This document shows, in pieces, positions 8,095 to 18,480 of a stretch of DNA of 64,000 nt (positions are counted from its first letter, which is position 1; each line of letters begins with the position of its first letter). The translations under genes and the position numbers were made by a program. The notes beneath the pieces are model-generated. The model worked only from the letters and a program-made list of their open reading frames with translations, was not told the origin of the DNA and ran no database searches. The DNA lies in the NCBI GenBank assembly GCA_963748295.1, contig CAVVIH010000004.1, forward strand, positions 1 through 64,000. The letters run 5' to 3'. The stretch comes from CAVVIH01 sp963748295. GTDB lineage: Bacteria > Acidobacteriota > Vicinamibacteria > Vicinamibacterales > 2-12-FULL-66-21.

Positions 8095-9073
8095 CGCGCT
8101 CACGCTTCGCGAGGGCAAAGATCTCTTCTGGCACCACGCCGTCCTTTCGCATCGCATCGCCGACCTGGTCCGCCATGCGCCGCCACTCGGCCGCGTCTAC
8201 TGCCGTGACCGTCAGCCCCGTCTTCTTCATTGCCTCGATCGCTTCCTTTTCGAGACGCGGAACTTCTTCGCGCAGCCGCTCTCCTGCCTTTTTCGCCTCC
8301 TCGGCGACGATGCGCTGGTCGTCGCCTGTCAGCCTGGTCCAGGCATCGAGTGACATCACGGTGGAGCCCATCAGCGGCGCAAGGCCGATGGCCATCATGT
8401 GGGGTGCGGCCTTGTACCACGTGAGGAGCTGCGCGAACAGCGGCGGAGAGGGAACCGCCTCGATCATGTTGGTCTGCAGCGACGTGAGCATCGACGTCGC
8501 GTCGAGCTGAACCGGCTTGAAGCCGTTGGCGCTGTACCACTTCGCGAGGCGGTCGTCACCCGTGGACGTGTATAGCGTCAGCTTCTTCAAATCGTCCACC
8601 TTCGACACCGGTTTCGTGCTGAAGACGTGCACCCAGCCGACGTACGCGAAGTTCAGTACCTTGTAGCCCCTCGCCCCGAGGCGCTTCTCGAGGTCCGGTC
8701 CGAGCGTCTCCAGGTACGCGATCGGCTTCCTCGGTACAGACTCGTAGAACATCGGAAGACCGAACACGTTGAACGCGGGGTCGACGTGTCCGAGCGTGAT
8801 CGACGACAGCTGCGCGGCGTGCAGCTTCCTGAAGGTCGGCCGCATGTTCCGCAGCATTCCTTCTTCGGTGTTATCGCCGCCGGCGTAGATGTGTGTCGTG
8901 ACGCGTCCGTTGGTTCTTCTCTTCCAGCCCTCGGCCATCTCGCGCAGCGCCTTTACGTAGATCGAGTTGTCAGGAGCGATCGTCGCGATTTTGAGCGGCC
9001 CCTGGCCCTCGAGCACAACGGCCCCGCCGATGCAAGCCGCCAGCATGGCGGCGGTCCTAATTGTGAGACCCAC
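8072..9073 (-). CDS. dctP: TRAP transporter substrate-binding protein DctP
   Basis: A periplasmic solute receptor of 333 residues that delivers ligand to the DctQM permease. It starts at GTG 9073 with a strong AAGGAGGGGGAG upstream and a signal peptide (GLTIRTAAMLAACIGGAVVL). The mature part starts LKIATIAPDNSIYVKALREM, typical of DctP. Family features include AYVGWVHVFSTKPV and LLTWYKAAPHMMAIGLAPLM. Its 5' end overlaps the TAtT gene by 17 bp and its 3' end overlaps the permease gene, indicating translational coupling. The substrate cannot be told from sequence; TAtT-associated systems are thought to handle lipophilic or unusual ligands. Confidence 0.93.
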   Translation of the reverse strand: MGLTIRTAAMLAACIGGAVVLEGQGPLKIATIAPDNSIYVKALREMAEGWKRRTNGRVTTHIYAGGDNTEEGMLRNMRPTFRKLHAAQLSSITLGHVDPAFNVFGLPMFYESVPRKPIAYLETLGPDLEKRLGARGYKVLNFAYVGWVHVFSTKPVSKVDDLKKLTLYTSTGDDRLAKWYSANGFKPVQLDATSMLTSLQTNMIEAVPSPPLFAQLLTWYKAAPHMMAIGLAPLMGSTVMSLDAWTRLTGDDQRIVAEEAKKAGERLREEVPRLEKEAIEAMKKTGLTVTAVDAAEWRRMADQVGDAMRKDGVVPEEIFALAKRERDAVRARK

Positions 9074-10031
9074 GCTCCCCCTCCTTGTCCGAAAGGAACA
9101 GCTCGTCGAGATGGTCGAGGAGATACTGTGCGTATTGCTGCGCGAGGATGTTGGCGAGCCGGAGCCTGGGCTCGCGGTTCACGTCAACTTCGATCGCCTT
9201 CTTGATGTGCGCGACGAACTCCACGCGCTGCTGCTGCGGAAGCAGCACACCCATCGCGTAGGATATGAAGGGCGCGGCCGCGTTGCCGTGGGTCAGCTCG
9301 AGCGCCCGATCATAGTGCCGCCGTGCCCGCTCGCGATTGCCGCCCATGTCGGCCGGCAGCGATTCCAGCGTGATCATCATTTCGTGAATCGCGCCGGCGT
9401 TGAACGATTCGTCGAGCGAAAGGGCATGACGGACCAGCGCCTGGACGGTCGGCAAATCGCCGGCGAGCGCCGGCCGGTCCAGGCTCAGGGCCACCGCCTT
9501 GCCCCACGATGCGCCGGTCCAATAGATGAGCGGCACGTCCTTCTTTTGCAGGACCGCCACGGCGTCGCGCGGATTTTCAGCGAGCTTCCCGGTGATGCCG
9601 GGATAACCCAACTCGAGGCTGCGCAGGCAGTATTCGCGGCCGCGCAGGTACATCATCCGCGCCCGGTCCTGCAGCTTCGCGTGCCGGGTGTAGTCGTCCA
9701 TCTTCAGCATTTCGGCGTCCCTGTCCACGAACGCGTAGGCGTACCGTGTGAAGCCTGCGCAGGCCGTCAGCAACAGCCCGCGGTGCTTGGGCACTTCGAC
9801 GAGCAGCGACTCCACGAGCGTCAGAGAGAACGGCACGGCGTCTCGTATCAGCTCGGGATCCGAGTGGGATGCGAACGTACCGCCACTTTTCGACAGGGTG
9901 TCGGCGACGCTGTTGATCGCGATTCTCTTCAGCGAGCAGGCCGGGCCGGCCGCCACCACGAACGCCAGCGTCAGGAGCGCCGGACCGCGAGGGCCCGACG
10001 TGAGGTCAAAGCAACCGGGCAACCGCATCAT
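9057..10031 (-). CDS. TRAP-associated TPR lipoprotein, TAtT family
   Basis: A TRAP-associated tetratricopeptide protein, thought to trimerise with DctP in the periplasm. The ATG at 10031 has GGAGAGG six bases upstream. It gives an N-terminus that ends in a lipobox-like AAGPACSLKRIAINSVAD, so it is probably a lipoprotein. The helical body (EVPKHRGLLLTACAGFTRYA, YLRGREYCLRSLELGYPG, IYWTGASWGKAVALS) fits PF16811. It is the first gene of the TRAP operon (TAtT-DctP-DctQM), which is transcribed leftward with overlapping ends. The GDSL hydrolase gene lies 38 bp upstream of the chosen start in the same direction. Confidence 0.88.
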   Translation of the reverse strand: MMRLPGCFDLTSGPRGPALLTLAFVVAAGPACSLKRIAINSVADTLSKSGGTFASHSDPELIRDAVPFSLTLVESLLVEVPKHRGLLLTACAGFTRYAYAFVDRDAEMLKMDDYTRHAKLQDRARMMYLRGREYCLRSLELGYPGITGKLAENPRDAVAVLQKKDVPLIYWTGASWGKAVALSLDRPALAGDLPTVQALVRHALSLDESFNAGAIHEMMITLESLPADMGGNRERARRHYDRALELTHGNAAAPFISYAMGVLLPQQQRVEFVAHIKKAIEVDVNREPRLRLANILAQQYAQYLLDHLDELFLSDKEGERGSHN

Positions 10032-10069
10032 TGGCCACCTCTCCGGCGTAGCGCGATTGGTCCTGTCAT

Positions 10070-10855
10070 TTACTGCAGCTTCTGCCACGCCTCTTGAAAC
10101 TGCCGCGCGATGAAGGCGTGCCCGACATTGGTCGGGTGGATGTCAAAGTTGAAGGGACCTTCGAAGCCAAGCCGCCGCTGGATGGTGACGAGTCCCTGCC
10201 GCCCCAACGAGGGCGTGTAGAGATCGACCATTGCCACCTCCGAGCCCGCCGGGACGTGGACGAGCGGCAGCAGGAACGACAGCGCCTGATCGAACCCCCG
10301 CAACGCGGCGTCCAGTTGCGCCGCGATCATGGGCACCGGGTGAGGAATGCTGTAGTAGTTGGAGACCAGAATCGTCACATTGGTGAGCGGACGGCAAGGC
10401 TGTCCCGTGACCGGGTCCAGAACGGGCGAGCTCACGAACGGTGTGGAGTTGTTCAGCAGGAGATTCACGGCCTCCACTACGCGCGAGACGATTCCCAGAA
10501 TGTTGGAGTCGCTCCTGAGGAAGTCGTTCGCCCCCACCGTGATCGTGACCACGGTGGGCCGCTGCGCCGGCTCCGCACAGAGCACCTGCGCCACCTGGTG
10601 ATCGCGCACATCCCAGCTCCGGCCACCGCGCACCGACAGGTTGGCGAAGTCCGTCTGTTGCTTCGCGCCGAACACGCCGTGGTCATAGAGCCTGTAGGCA
10701 TATCCGGCAGTCACCGGCATCGCCCCCTCGCCGGTGGCGACGCTGTCGCCCATTGCAACGTAGTAACCCGTCTTGTCGAAATCGATCTGCGCCGACGCGA
10801 GTGCTGGCAGCAGCACCACCGCGAGCATGATTGTCAGTCTGAGCACACGAGACAT
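10070..10855 (-). CDS. Secreted SGNH/GDSL hydrolase
   Basis: An exported esterase/lipase-like enzyme of 261 residues with a signal peptide (MSRVLRLTIMLAVVLLPALA, cleaved around SAQ). All SGNH landmarks are visible: block I MGDSVATGEG with Ser38 as nucleophile, Gly in block II, block III GAND (108-111), and the C-terminal DxxH DIHP (Asp238, His240) followed by NVGH. The probable start ATG at 10855 has GGAGGAGATCACG directly upstream. The substrate is unknown. It lies just upstream of the TRAP operon in the same orientation and could supply a released acid for uptake, but that is only inference from position. Confidence 0.9.
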   Translation of the reverse strand: MSRVLRLTIMLAVVLLPALASAQIDFDKTGYYVAMGDSVATGEGAMPVTAGYAYRLYDHGVFGAKQQTDFANLSVRGGRSWDVRDHQVAQVLCAEPAQRPTVVTITVGANDFLRSDSNILGIVSRVVEAVNLLLNNSTPFVSSPVLDPVTGQPCRPLTNVTILVSNYYSIPHPVPMIAAQLDAALRGFDQALSFLLPLVHVPAGSEVAMVDLYTPSLGRQGLVTIQRRLGFEGPFNFDIHPTNVGHAFIARQFQEAWQKLQ

Positions 10856-11028
10856 CGTGATCTCCTCCTCGGGGCCGATGCACGTGGCAGCGGGCCGGCC
10901 GGATAAGTCGCGCCCTGGCGGCGCTGGGATTGGTTCCTACTTCTAAGAGCGGGAGAACGGGCGCGCGCGTATCACGCACGTGGATGATGCGGCTCTGACG
11001 ACAAGACAGGGAACGGGAAGGTCGGGAA

Positions 11029-11604
11029 TTACCGAGGCTGCAGTTGGTCGATGAGCCAGGCGCGCGCGACTTTCCAGTCACGCTTGACCGTAATCACCGA
11101 CACGCCAAGTACGTCGGCGACCTCCTGCTCGTGCAGCCCCCCGAAGAAACGCAGCTCGACGACTTTTGCGGCCCGGGCATCCGCCTGTTCGAGCCTGGAC
11201 AGCGCGTCCTCGAGAAGCAGGACGTCTTCGCTCTGGGGCGTCGGTCGCCAGTCTTCGACCGATGACAGGTTCACCCGCTGCTGTACGCCACCGCGCTTTC
11301 CTGCAACGCGCGCACGCGCGTGATCGATGAGGATTCGCCGCATCATCTGCGCGGCGAGCGCGAAGAAGTGCGTTCTGTCGTTGTAGTCGATCGGGCCAGA
11401 GCCGAGCAGCCGAAGGGCGAGTTCGCTCACCAGGGCAGCCGGTTCAAGTGTATGATCGCCACGTTCGTGCTGCAGGAAACGTGAGGCGATCTGGCGGAGC
11501 TGCGGGTAGACGACGGCAAACAGCTCGTTGCGGGCCTGGTCGTCGCCTTGCCGCCACGCGGCGAGCCATTCGGTGACGTGTTGCGGATCCGGCGCGTCGT
11601 CCAT
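11029..11604 (-). CDS. ECF-type RNA polymerase sigma factor (TIGR02999-like)
   Basis: A 191-residue sigma factor. Region 2 contains DDQARNELFAVVYPQLRQIA and ALVSELALRLL, with a DYNDRTHFFALAAQMMRRIL stretch. Region 4 contains VVELRFFGGLHEQEVADVLG and a helix-turn-helix (VSVITVKRDWKVARAWLIDQ). The pattern is the acidobacterial/planctomycete ECF type assigned to TIGR02999 or PF07638. It diverges from the zinc-ribbon Ser/Thr kinase gene starting at 11683, leaving 78 bp for both promoters. No anti-sigma gene is adjacent, so the kinase is the likely controlling partner. Confidence 0.92.
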   Translation of the reverse strand: MDDAPDPQHVTEWLAAWRQGDDQARNELFAVVYPQLRQIASRFLQHERGDHTLEPAALVSELALRLLGSGPIDYNDRTHFFALAAQMMRRILIDHARARVAGKRGGVQQRVNLSSVEDWRPTPQSEDVLLLEDALSRLEQADARAAKVVELRFFGGLHEQEVADVLGVSVITVKRDWKVARAWLIDQLQPR

Positions 11605-11682
11605 GCGTGACCCTCGATGATAAGGGCCCTCGCCTCAAACGTCGAGGGCGGTGACCTCCCAGGGTCCTGACCCGATTGCCCA

Positions 11683-14552
11683 ATGCACGAGCCGATTCCA
11701 AGCCATTTACTGACGCCCGCCCAGTTTCGCCGCATCCGCGAGCTGTTCGAGTCGGCGCTGGAGCAACCCGCCGCCGGTCGCCGCGCCTGGCTCCGAGGCG
11801 CGTGCGACGGCGACTCGCTGCTGATGCAGCAAGTCGAGCGAATGCTCGTCGCCGCCGACGACCCGCACCCTCTCCTGGATCGTAGCGGCGGAGAGTGTCC
11901 CGAGACGGCCAGCCTCTCCTGCCCGGCCTGTGACGCGCCGGTCACCGCCTCACACCAATTCTGTTCGTCGTGCGGAACGCCGACAGGCGCGGTCGGACCC
12001 TTGACCGAGGGGCGTTTCAGGGCAGGGGCCTTGTTCGCCGGCCGTTACCGTATCGTCGCCTTGCAGGGCCGCGGCGGAATGGGGCAGGTGTACCGCGCCC
12101 AGGACCTCCAGCTCGGACAACCCGTCGCGCTCAAGTTTCTGACGGCGCTCCGCTCCGATCAGCGGGCTCGAACCCGCCTTCGTTCGGAGGTGCGGCTGGC
12201 GCGGCAGATCTCGCACCCAAACGTGTGTCGTGTGTATGACATCGGGGAGGCGGATGGCGAGCTCTACCTGTCGATGGAATACGTCGATGGTGAGGATCTC
12301 GCGGCACTGCTCAAAAGGATTGGTCGCCTGCCGGCGCACAAGGGCGTTGAGATCGCGAGGAAGCTCTGTGCAGGACTAGCCGCCGCGCACGCCAGGGGTG
12401 TCCTCCACCGCGATCTCAAGCCCGGCAACGTCATGGTCGACAGCCAGGGGGAGGTCCGAATCATGGATTTCGGGCTGGCCGCCGTGGCCGAGCAGCAGTT
12501 GGACGCGGCAGATCTCCGCAGTGGCACTCCGGCGTACATGGCGCCCGAGCAGCTGGCCGGGCGTCGCGGCAGCGCGGCGAGCGACATCTATGCGTTGGGC
12601 CTCGTGATGTACGAACTGTTCACGGGCAGGCCGGCGTTCGCGGGAAAGGACGCGGCGGAGTTGCTTCGCTTGCGAGAAGCGCATCTCTCAACGGTCCCAT
12701 CGATGCTCGTGCCCGACATGGAGACCTCGGTCGAACGCACGATTCTGCGATGCCTCGAGGCCGACCCCCGCCTCCGACCAGCGTCGGCACTCGAAGTCGC
12801 CGCCTTGCTGCCAGGCGGCGACCCGCTCGCGGAAGCGCTGGCGGCGGGAGACACGCCCTCGCCTGACCTGGTGGCCGCTGCGAGTCCGGACACCGTTTTG
12901 CGGCCGGCGGTTGCCGTCGCGTTGCTCGCCCTCATTGGTGTCACACTCAGTGGCTTGCTCCTCCTGACAAGCAAGGTCCAGATCGTCAGCATGGTGCCGA
13001 TGGAGAATCCGCCAGAGGTGCTTGCAGCCAAGGCGCGGGATATCGTGCGCGGCCTCGGGTACGGCAAAGCCAACGGCCGATGTTGCGTACGGATTCCGCA
13101 ACGAACGTGGCTATCTCGAGTACACCGCGGCACGGGTCTCTCGCGATGGCTCCGGACGCGCGCAGTGGAAGGCGGCGTTGGGTCTTCGACCGGCCCCGGT
13201 GTCCTTTTGGTATGCGCAGACGCACGGGCCCCTGGTTCCGCCATCCATCTCCAATGGGGCCGCCAGGCCGCTCGATTCATTGCCGGCCGTGCGTGACGGC
13301 CTATCCGGTCGATCTCGACCTGGACGGACGGCTGCTGCGATTTGCTGCGCCGCCCAGTCGCGAGGATGCCCCGGTAGCACCGATGCTCGTGCCGGATTGG
13401 GGCCCCCTCTTCACGGCGGCGGGTCTGGAGATGGCACGGTTCAAGGAAATCGTTCCTCCGTACGGCCCCCAATCGGAGGCGAATGCGCGCGTTGTCTGGT
13501 CGGGCTCGTACCCCGGCCGTCCCGACTTGCCCGTTCGCGTCGAGGCGGTCGCATCGGCGGCGGGGGTCACCTCCTTCGAGGTGCTGTTCCCCTGGACGGC
13601 ACGGGAACCATTCTTCCCTCAACGCACCGATTACCTAAGTGCGTTGCTCTTGATCATTGTGTGGATCGCGCCGTTTTTCGGCGCCCGGCACAACTATCTG
13701 CGCGGCCGCGCCGACCTGCGCGGTGCGTTGCGGATTGGCACCCTAGCGTTCTTCGCTCAACTGGGATTTCTTTTGTTGCTCGCGGACAGCGCGATGAACG
13801 CCCTCGTCACTAGACCCGTGTTCTGGCTGTCCCTCGCGTTGGGCTCGTGGGTGGCCATTGTCTACATCGCGCTGGAGCCATGGGTCCGCCGCTGGTGGCC
13901 GCACGCGCTGTTGGGGTGGGCGCGCTTGCTCGCAGGCCGATGGCGTGATCCGCTCGTTGCGCGCGATGTCTTGGTCGGTCTAGCTGTGATTCTGGCGTAC
14001 CGGTGCATATATCTCGCCGCGGTTCTTTTCGGAATTCATCGAGGCGCACCCCCCGTCACGGTCGCTGAATTCGATTCACACTGGGCTGAGTTCGTGCTGT
14101 CGCACTTGTCCAGCGCGCAGTTTACGGCCGCTGGCATACTGTCCTCGCTCAGCGTTGGCCTCCCGATCGCCGCCGGGTCCTTTTTCTTCCTTGCGGCGTT
14201 TCGGACGTTACTGCGGAATCCCTGGCTCTATACGGCGGCTTTCTGCTTGCTCTCGTACGGATGGAGCTCATTCGCGCCCGGGTTTCGCGGGGACTGGATC
14301 AGCGTCGCCACGTATCCGGTGTTTCTGGGCCTGTGGCTCTTCGGAGCCATCCGCTATGGCTTTCTGGTCGTGGTCATCGGCACCTGCGGGTACCGCATCG
14401 TCGCTCAGTCCATTCTCACTACCGAGTTCGGCGCATGGTACGGCCGGAGCTCACTTATCGCTGTCCTGCTTGTGAGCGCACTCGCGATCTGGGCTTTCCG
14501 CGTCTCGCTCGGCAACAGGCCACTGTTGAGTGCGCGCGGCGTGAAAGCGTAG
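11683..14552 (+). CDS. Ser/Thr protein kinase with zinc ribbon and large membrane C-terminus (two frameshifts)
   Basis: The frame from ATG 11683 encodes an N-terminal segment, a four-Cys zinc ribbon (C80-x2-C83 and C94-x2-C97) and a Hanks-type kinase: GRGGMGQVY loop, Lys151, HRDLKPGN (242-249), DFG (262-264), GTPAYMAPEQ. A transmembrane helix lies near VAVALLALIGVTLSGLLLL. Near 13070 the reading moves to another frame (ADVAYGFRNERGYLEY), and near 13270-13290 to a third (YPVDLDLDGRLLRF). The third frame encodes an extracytoplasmic region and a multi-helix membrane domain ending at 14552. All parts together would make a protein of about 955 residues. It diverges from the ECF sigma gene and probably acts in the same signalling module. 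Whether the two indels are real is unclear. Confidence 0.85.
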
Positions 14553-14681
14553 GCCGCCGGCAACATTTGATCTCAATCAAAACGCGAAACCAAGCCCGGT
14601 GCTAGGGTTGCCGAGCCATTCCCTGATGGGAGCATGAACGCTGCAGCAGCGCGTGCTCTTGCGCACACGCAAAAGGATCAC

Positions 14682-15296
14682 ATGACTACAGCTGTCGCGT
14701 CACTGGCCTTCATCGCCGCTCTCTCGTCCGGATCCGATGGTTCCGGCAAGTCGACCCTGGCTCAGGAGCCCACCCAGGCCGTCCAAGCGTCGTCCGCCCA
14801 GAGCGATGCCGACAGGATCCGGCAACGTGTCAAGGAAGGTCAGAAGGTGCGCATCACCGACGATCAGGGGCGCGAGTGGCACGGCCGCATCGGTGCCCTC
14901 GCGCCTGACTCCCTGGTCCTCGTCACGAAGGATCAGCAAGAAAAGAACGTCCCGTACCCAACCATCCTCAGCATCCAACGTCCTCCCGATACGCTCGTCA
15001 ATGGGGCGCTGATCGGGTTGGCATCGGGCGCAGCTCTTGGCTTTCTGGCCGTCATTACAGAAGAGAACGCCGAATGCGAGCCTGGGGTGTTCTTCAGTTG
15101 CGGCGAGCCAACTGCGGGAGCTTACGTTGCGGTGCCCCTCGTGCTCGGCGGCCTCGGGACCGCCATAGGTGTTGGTATTGATGCGCTCGTCAGAAGGGAC
15201 GCGAACCTGTTCCATCGCAGCGGTAATGCGCGAGTGACCCTCGCGCCCGCGCTGGGCCGCGGCGTCCGGGCTCTCACAGTGTCGATGCAGTGGTAG
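14682..15296 (+). CDS. Hypothetical membrane-associated protein
   Basis: A protein of about 204 residues starting at the ATG at 14682, chosen for AAAGGA upstream; an alternative ATG lies at 14634. It has a hydrophobic start (MTTAVASLAFIAAL) and a short domain with VKEGQKVRITDDQGREWHG and LAPDSLVLVTKD, resembling a small beta-sheet fold. Two glycine-rich hydrophobic stretches follow (GALIGLASGAALGFLAVI and AVPLVLGGLGTAIGVGIDAL), of the glycine-zipper kind found in outer-membrane-associated proteins. I do not recognise a named family beyond that. It stands alone between the kinase and the M16 protease. Confidence 0.7.
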   Translation: MTTAVASLAFIAALSSGSDGSGKSTLAQEPTQAVQASSAQSDADRIRQRVKEGQKVRITDDQGREWHGRIGALAPDSLVLVTKDQQEKNVPYPTILSIQRPPDTLVNGALIGLASGAALGFLAVITEENAECEPGVFFSCGEPTAGAYVAVPLVLGGLGTAIGVGIDALVRRDANLFHRSGNARVTLAPALGRGVRALTVSMQW

Positions 15297-15506
15297 CGCG
15301 GCACGATGGGGCGCTGAGGGAGCCTTCAGGCTGCAGGGGCTCTCTGCCAATTGTCGCCTGAATCCGCAGCACTCGATCGAGGTGCTTCATCTTCGGGGTT
15401 GTCCCCAACCGTCCCTTGGGCGTAGAATCCGCCGCGGTCCCATCGTCGTAGATATCCCCTCGTCTTCCGAGTCAGTCCCACAGTGCTCGCGCTCCAGGAG
15501 CCGCTG

Positions 15507-18432
15507 ATGACTATGACCACCGGCCTGCGTTTTCGAACTTTCTTTGGTACCGCCGCTGTCCTGTTTGTCACCGGTGTGACGATGGCGCAGCAGCAGGGCG
15601 CTAGGCCGGCGCAGCCCGGCGCAAGCCCTGCGCTGACGGCGCCGCTTGGCGAGCGCATCCCAGTCGATCCGCAGATCACGACGGGCAGGTTCGCCAACGG
15701 CCTGCGTTATTACATCCGCGCGAACAAGCGTCCCGAGAATCGCGCGGAGCTCAGGCTTGCGGTCAACGCGGGCTCGATCCTCGAGGACGACGACCAGCTT
15801 GGCCTGGCTCACCTGACCGAGCACATGGCCTTCAACGGGACGAAGAATTTTCCAAAGCAGGAGATCGTCGCGTTCATGGAGTCGGTCGGCATGCGGCTTG
15901 GGCCCGATATCAACGCCTATACGAGCTTCGACGAGACGGTTTACATGCTGCGTCTTCCCACCGACAAGCCGGAGCTGTTGAAAAAGGCGTTTCAGATCCT
16001 CGAGGACTGGGCCCACAACGTGACGTTCGATCCGGCCGAGATCGACAAGGAACGCGGCGTCGTCATCGAAGAGTGGCGAGGCACCCGCGGCGCCGGCGCG
16101 AGGATGCAGGACAAGCAGTTCCCGATTCTGCTCAAGGGTTCGCGATATGCCGAGCGGCTCCCGATCGGAAAGAAAGAGATCCTCGAAGGCTTCAAGCACG
16201 ATCGCCTCACGAAGTTCTACGCCGACTGGTACCGGCCGGAGCTCATGGCCGTCATCGCCGTCGGCGACTTCGACAAGACAGTCGTCGAGGGACTCATCAA
16301 AGAGCACTTCTCTTCGATCCCGGCGACACGCGTGCCTCGCCTGCGACCGGAATACAAAGTCCCGGATCATCCGGGCACTCTCTACACGATCGCCACCGAC
16401 AAGGAAGCGAGCGGCACGAACGTCGGCGTGTTCAACAAGTTCCCTGGCCGCGATCGAACGACTGTGGGTGCCTATCGGCAGAGGATCGTCGAGCGCCTGT
16501 ACGGCGGGATGCTGTCGGCCCGGCTCACGGAGCTCGCGCAGAAGCCGGACCCGCCGTTTCTTTTTGCAGGGGCGGGCCGCGGGGTGTTCGTGAAGTCGAT
16601 GGAAGCGGCGACGTTGTCCGCGACGGTCAAGGAGGACGGGATTGAGCGCGGCCTCGGCGTGTTGTTCACCGAGACGGAGCGGGTGGCGCGCTTTGGCTTC
16701 ACCGCGGCAGAAATAGAGCGACAGAAGCGGAACGTGCTGCGGAATTACGAGCGTCTGCTCGTCGAGAAGGATACACGGGACTCCGCGATCCTCGCGGCGG
16801 AGTACATCCGCAACTTCACCACGGACGAGACGATACCGGGGATCGCATATGAATACGCGCTGCACCAGCGTTTTCTGCCCGAGATCACGTTAGAAGAAGT
16901 GAACGCGCTCGCTAAGGAGTCGACGGGCGATCGCAACCGCGTCGTGCTGGTGAACGCGCCCGAGAAGCCGGGGCTGGTCACGCCTGACGAGGCGAAGCTG
17001 GCCGCGGTGATCAAGGCCGCCACGGCGGCGGAACTGACGGCGTATGTCGACACGGTTGGCACCCGGCCAATTCTCGATTCCATTCCGGAGCCGCGCCGCG
17101 GTTGTCAAGACGACGACCCGTGAGGCATACGGCATCACGGAATGGGATCTGGCCAACGGTGTGAAAGTGGTGCTGAAGCCGACGACGTTCAAACAGGATG
17201 AAGTGGTCTTCAGGGCCATCAGCCCCGGCGGCCACTCGCTCGCGAGCGACAAGGACCACATCGCGGCAAGCACCGCCAGTCAGGTGATCGCAGCCAGCGG
17301 CCTGGGCAAATTCAGCGCGATCGACCTGGAAAAGGCGCTGTCGGGAAAAGTCGCGTCCGTTACGCCGACGATTGGCGAGCTCGAGGAAGGGCTCAGCGGA
17401 TCGGCCTCGCGGAAGGATCTCGAAACGCTGTTCCAGCTCATTTATCTCAGGTTCACGCAGCCGCGGGCCGACAAGACGATCTTCGACGTGCTGAAGGCGC
17501 AGCGGAAGACGCTTCTGGCGAACCAGAAAGCGGTTCCCGAGTTCGCCTTCAGCGAGATGCGCCAGACGACGCTGTCGCAGAACCACTTCAGGCGGCGCGT
17601 GATGACGCCGGAGATCGTCGATGAGATGGATCTCGAGAAGTCGTTGGCCTTCTACAAGGACCGTTTCGCGGATGCGAGCGACTTCACGTTCGTGTTCGTG
17701 GGGAGCTTCGACCTCGACTCGATGAAGCCGCTCGTCGAGCGCTACATCGGCTCGCTGCCGGGCACCGGCCGCCGCGAAACCTGGAGCGACGTCGGCGTGC
17801 ATCCACCCACCGGCATCGTCGAGAAACGCGTGCTCAAGGGAATCGAGCCGAAGAGCCGCGCGAGCGTCGTGTTCACAGGGCCCTTCGTGTACGACCAGAC
17901 GCAACGCATCGCGATCCGGGCGCTCGGACTGGTTCTCCAGAACCGGCTGCGCGATATCCTGCGCGAGCAGTTGGGAGGGACGTACAGCGTCGGAGTCGGC
18001 CCGAGCTACACGAAGATGCCGCGGTCGGAGTACACGGTGTCGATCGACTTCGGGTGCAGCCCCGACCGTACAGAGGATCTCGTCAAACGCGTGTTCGCCG
18101 ACATCGAGGATCTGAAGTCAGCCGGACCGACCGAGAAGCAGGTGAACGACGTCAAGGAAACGCTGGTGCGCGAGCACGAGACGAACATGAAGCAGAACAA
18201 CTACCTGATGACGCAGATCTACTTGCGCTACCAGCACGGTGAGGATCTCGAGAGCCTCTTCGACATGGCCGCGCACTACGGCAAGGTGTCGCCGGGGGTG
18301 ATCCAGGAGGCTGCGCGCACATACCTCAATACGAAGAATTACATTACGGTGACCCTCTTCCCCGAACCGAAGAGCGAGGCGGACAACGTTGCATGGTCAG
18401 CGCCTGCCGCACGCAGATTGCCGCGACCGTAG
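15507..18432 (+). CDS. M16-family zinc metalloprotease (insulinase/pitrilysin type), one frameshift
   Basis: An exported two-lobed protease of about 970 residues. The ATG at 15507 with CAGGAG upstream gives a signal peptide (RTFFGTAAVLFVTGVTMAQQ). The N-terminal lobe carries the inverted zinc motif HLTEH (residues 102-106), with the distal glutamate expected in IEEWRGTRG. The frame stops at 17123, but the next frame continues immediately (VVKTTTREAYGITEWDLANG) with the inactive C-terminal lobe (GLGKFSAIDLEKALSGK, REQLGGTYSVGVGPSY) to TAG at 18432. One indel in GCCGCGCCGCGG near 17095 separates the parts. A stand-alone gene; its 3' end faces the glycosyltransferase gene. Confidence 0.9.
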
Positions 18433-18480
18433 GGTAATCACCGCTGCCGACCGCCGTTCGCCACAGGCGATAACCGAGTA

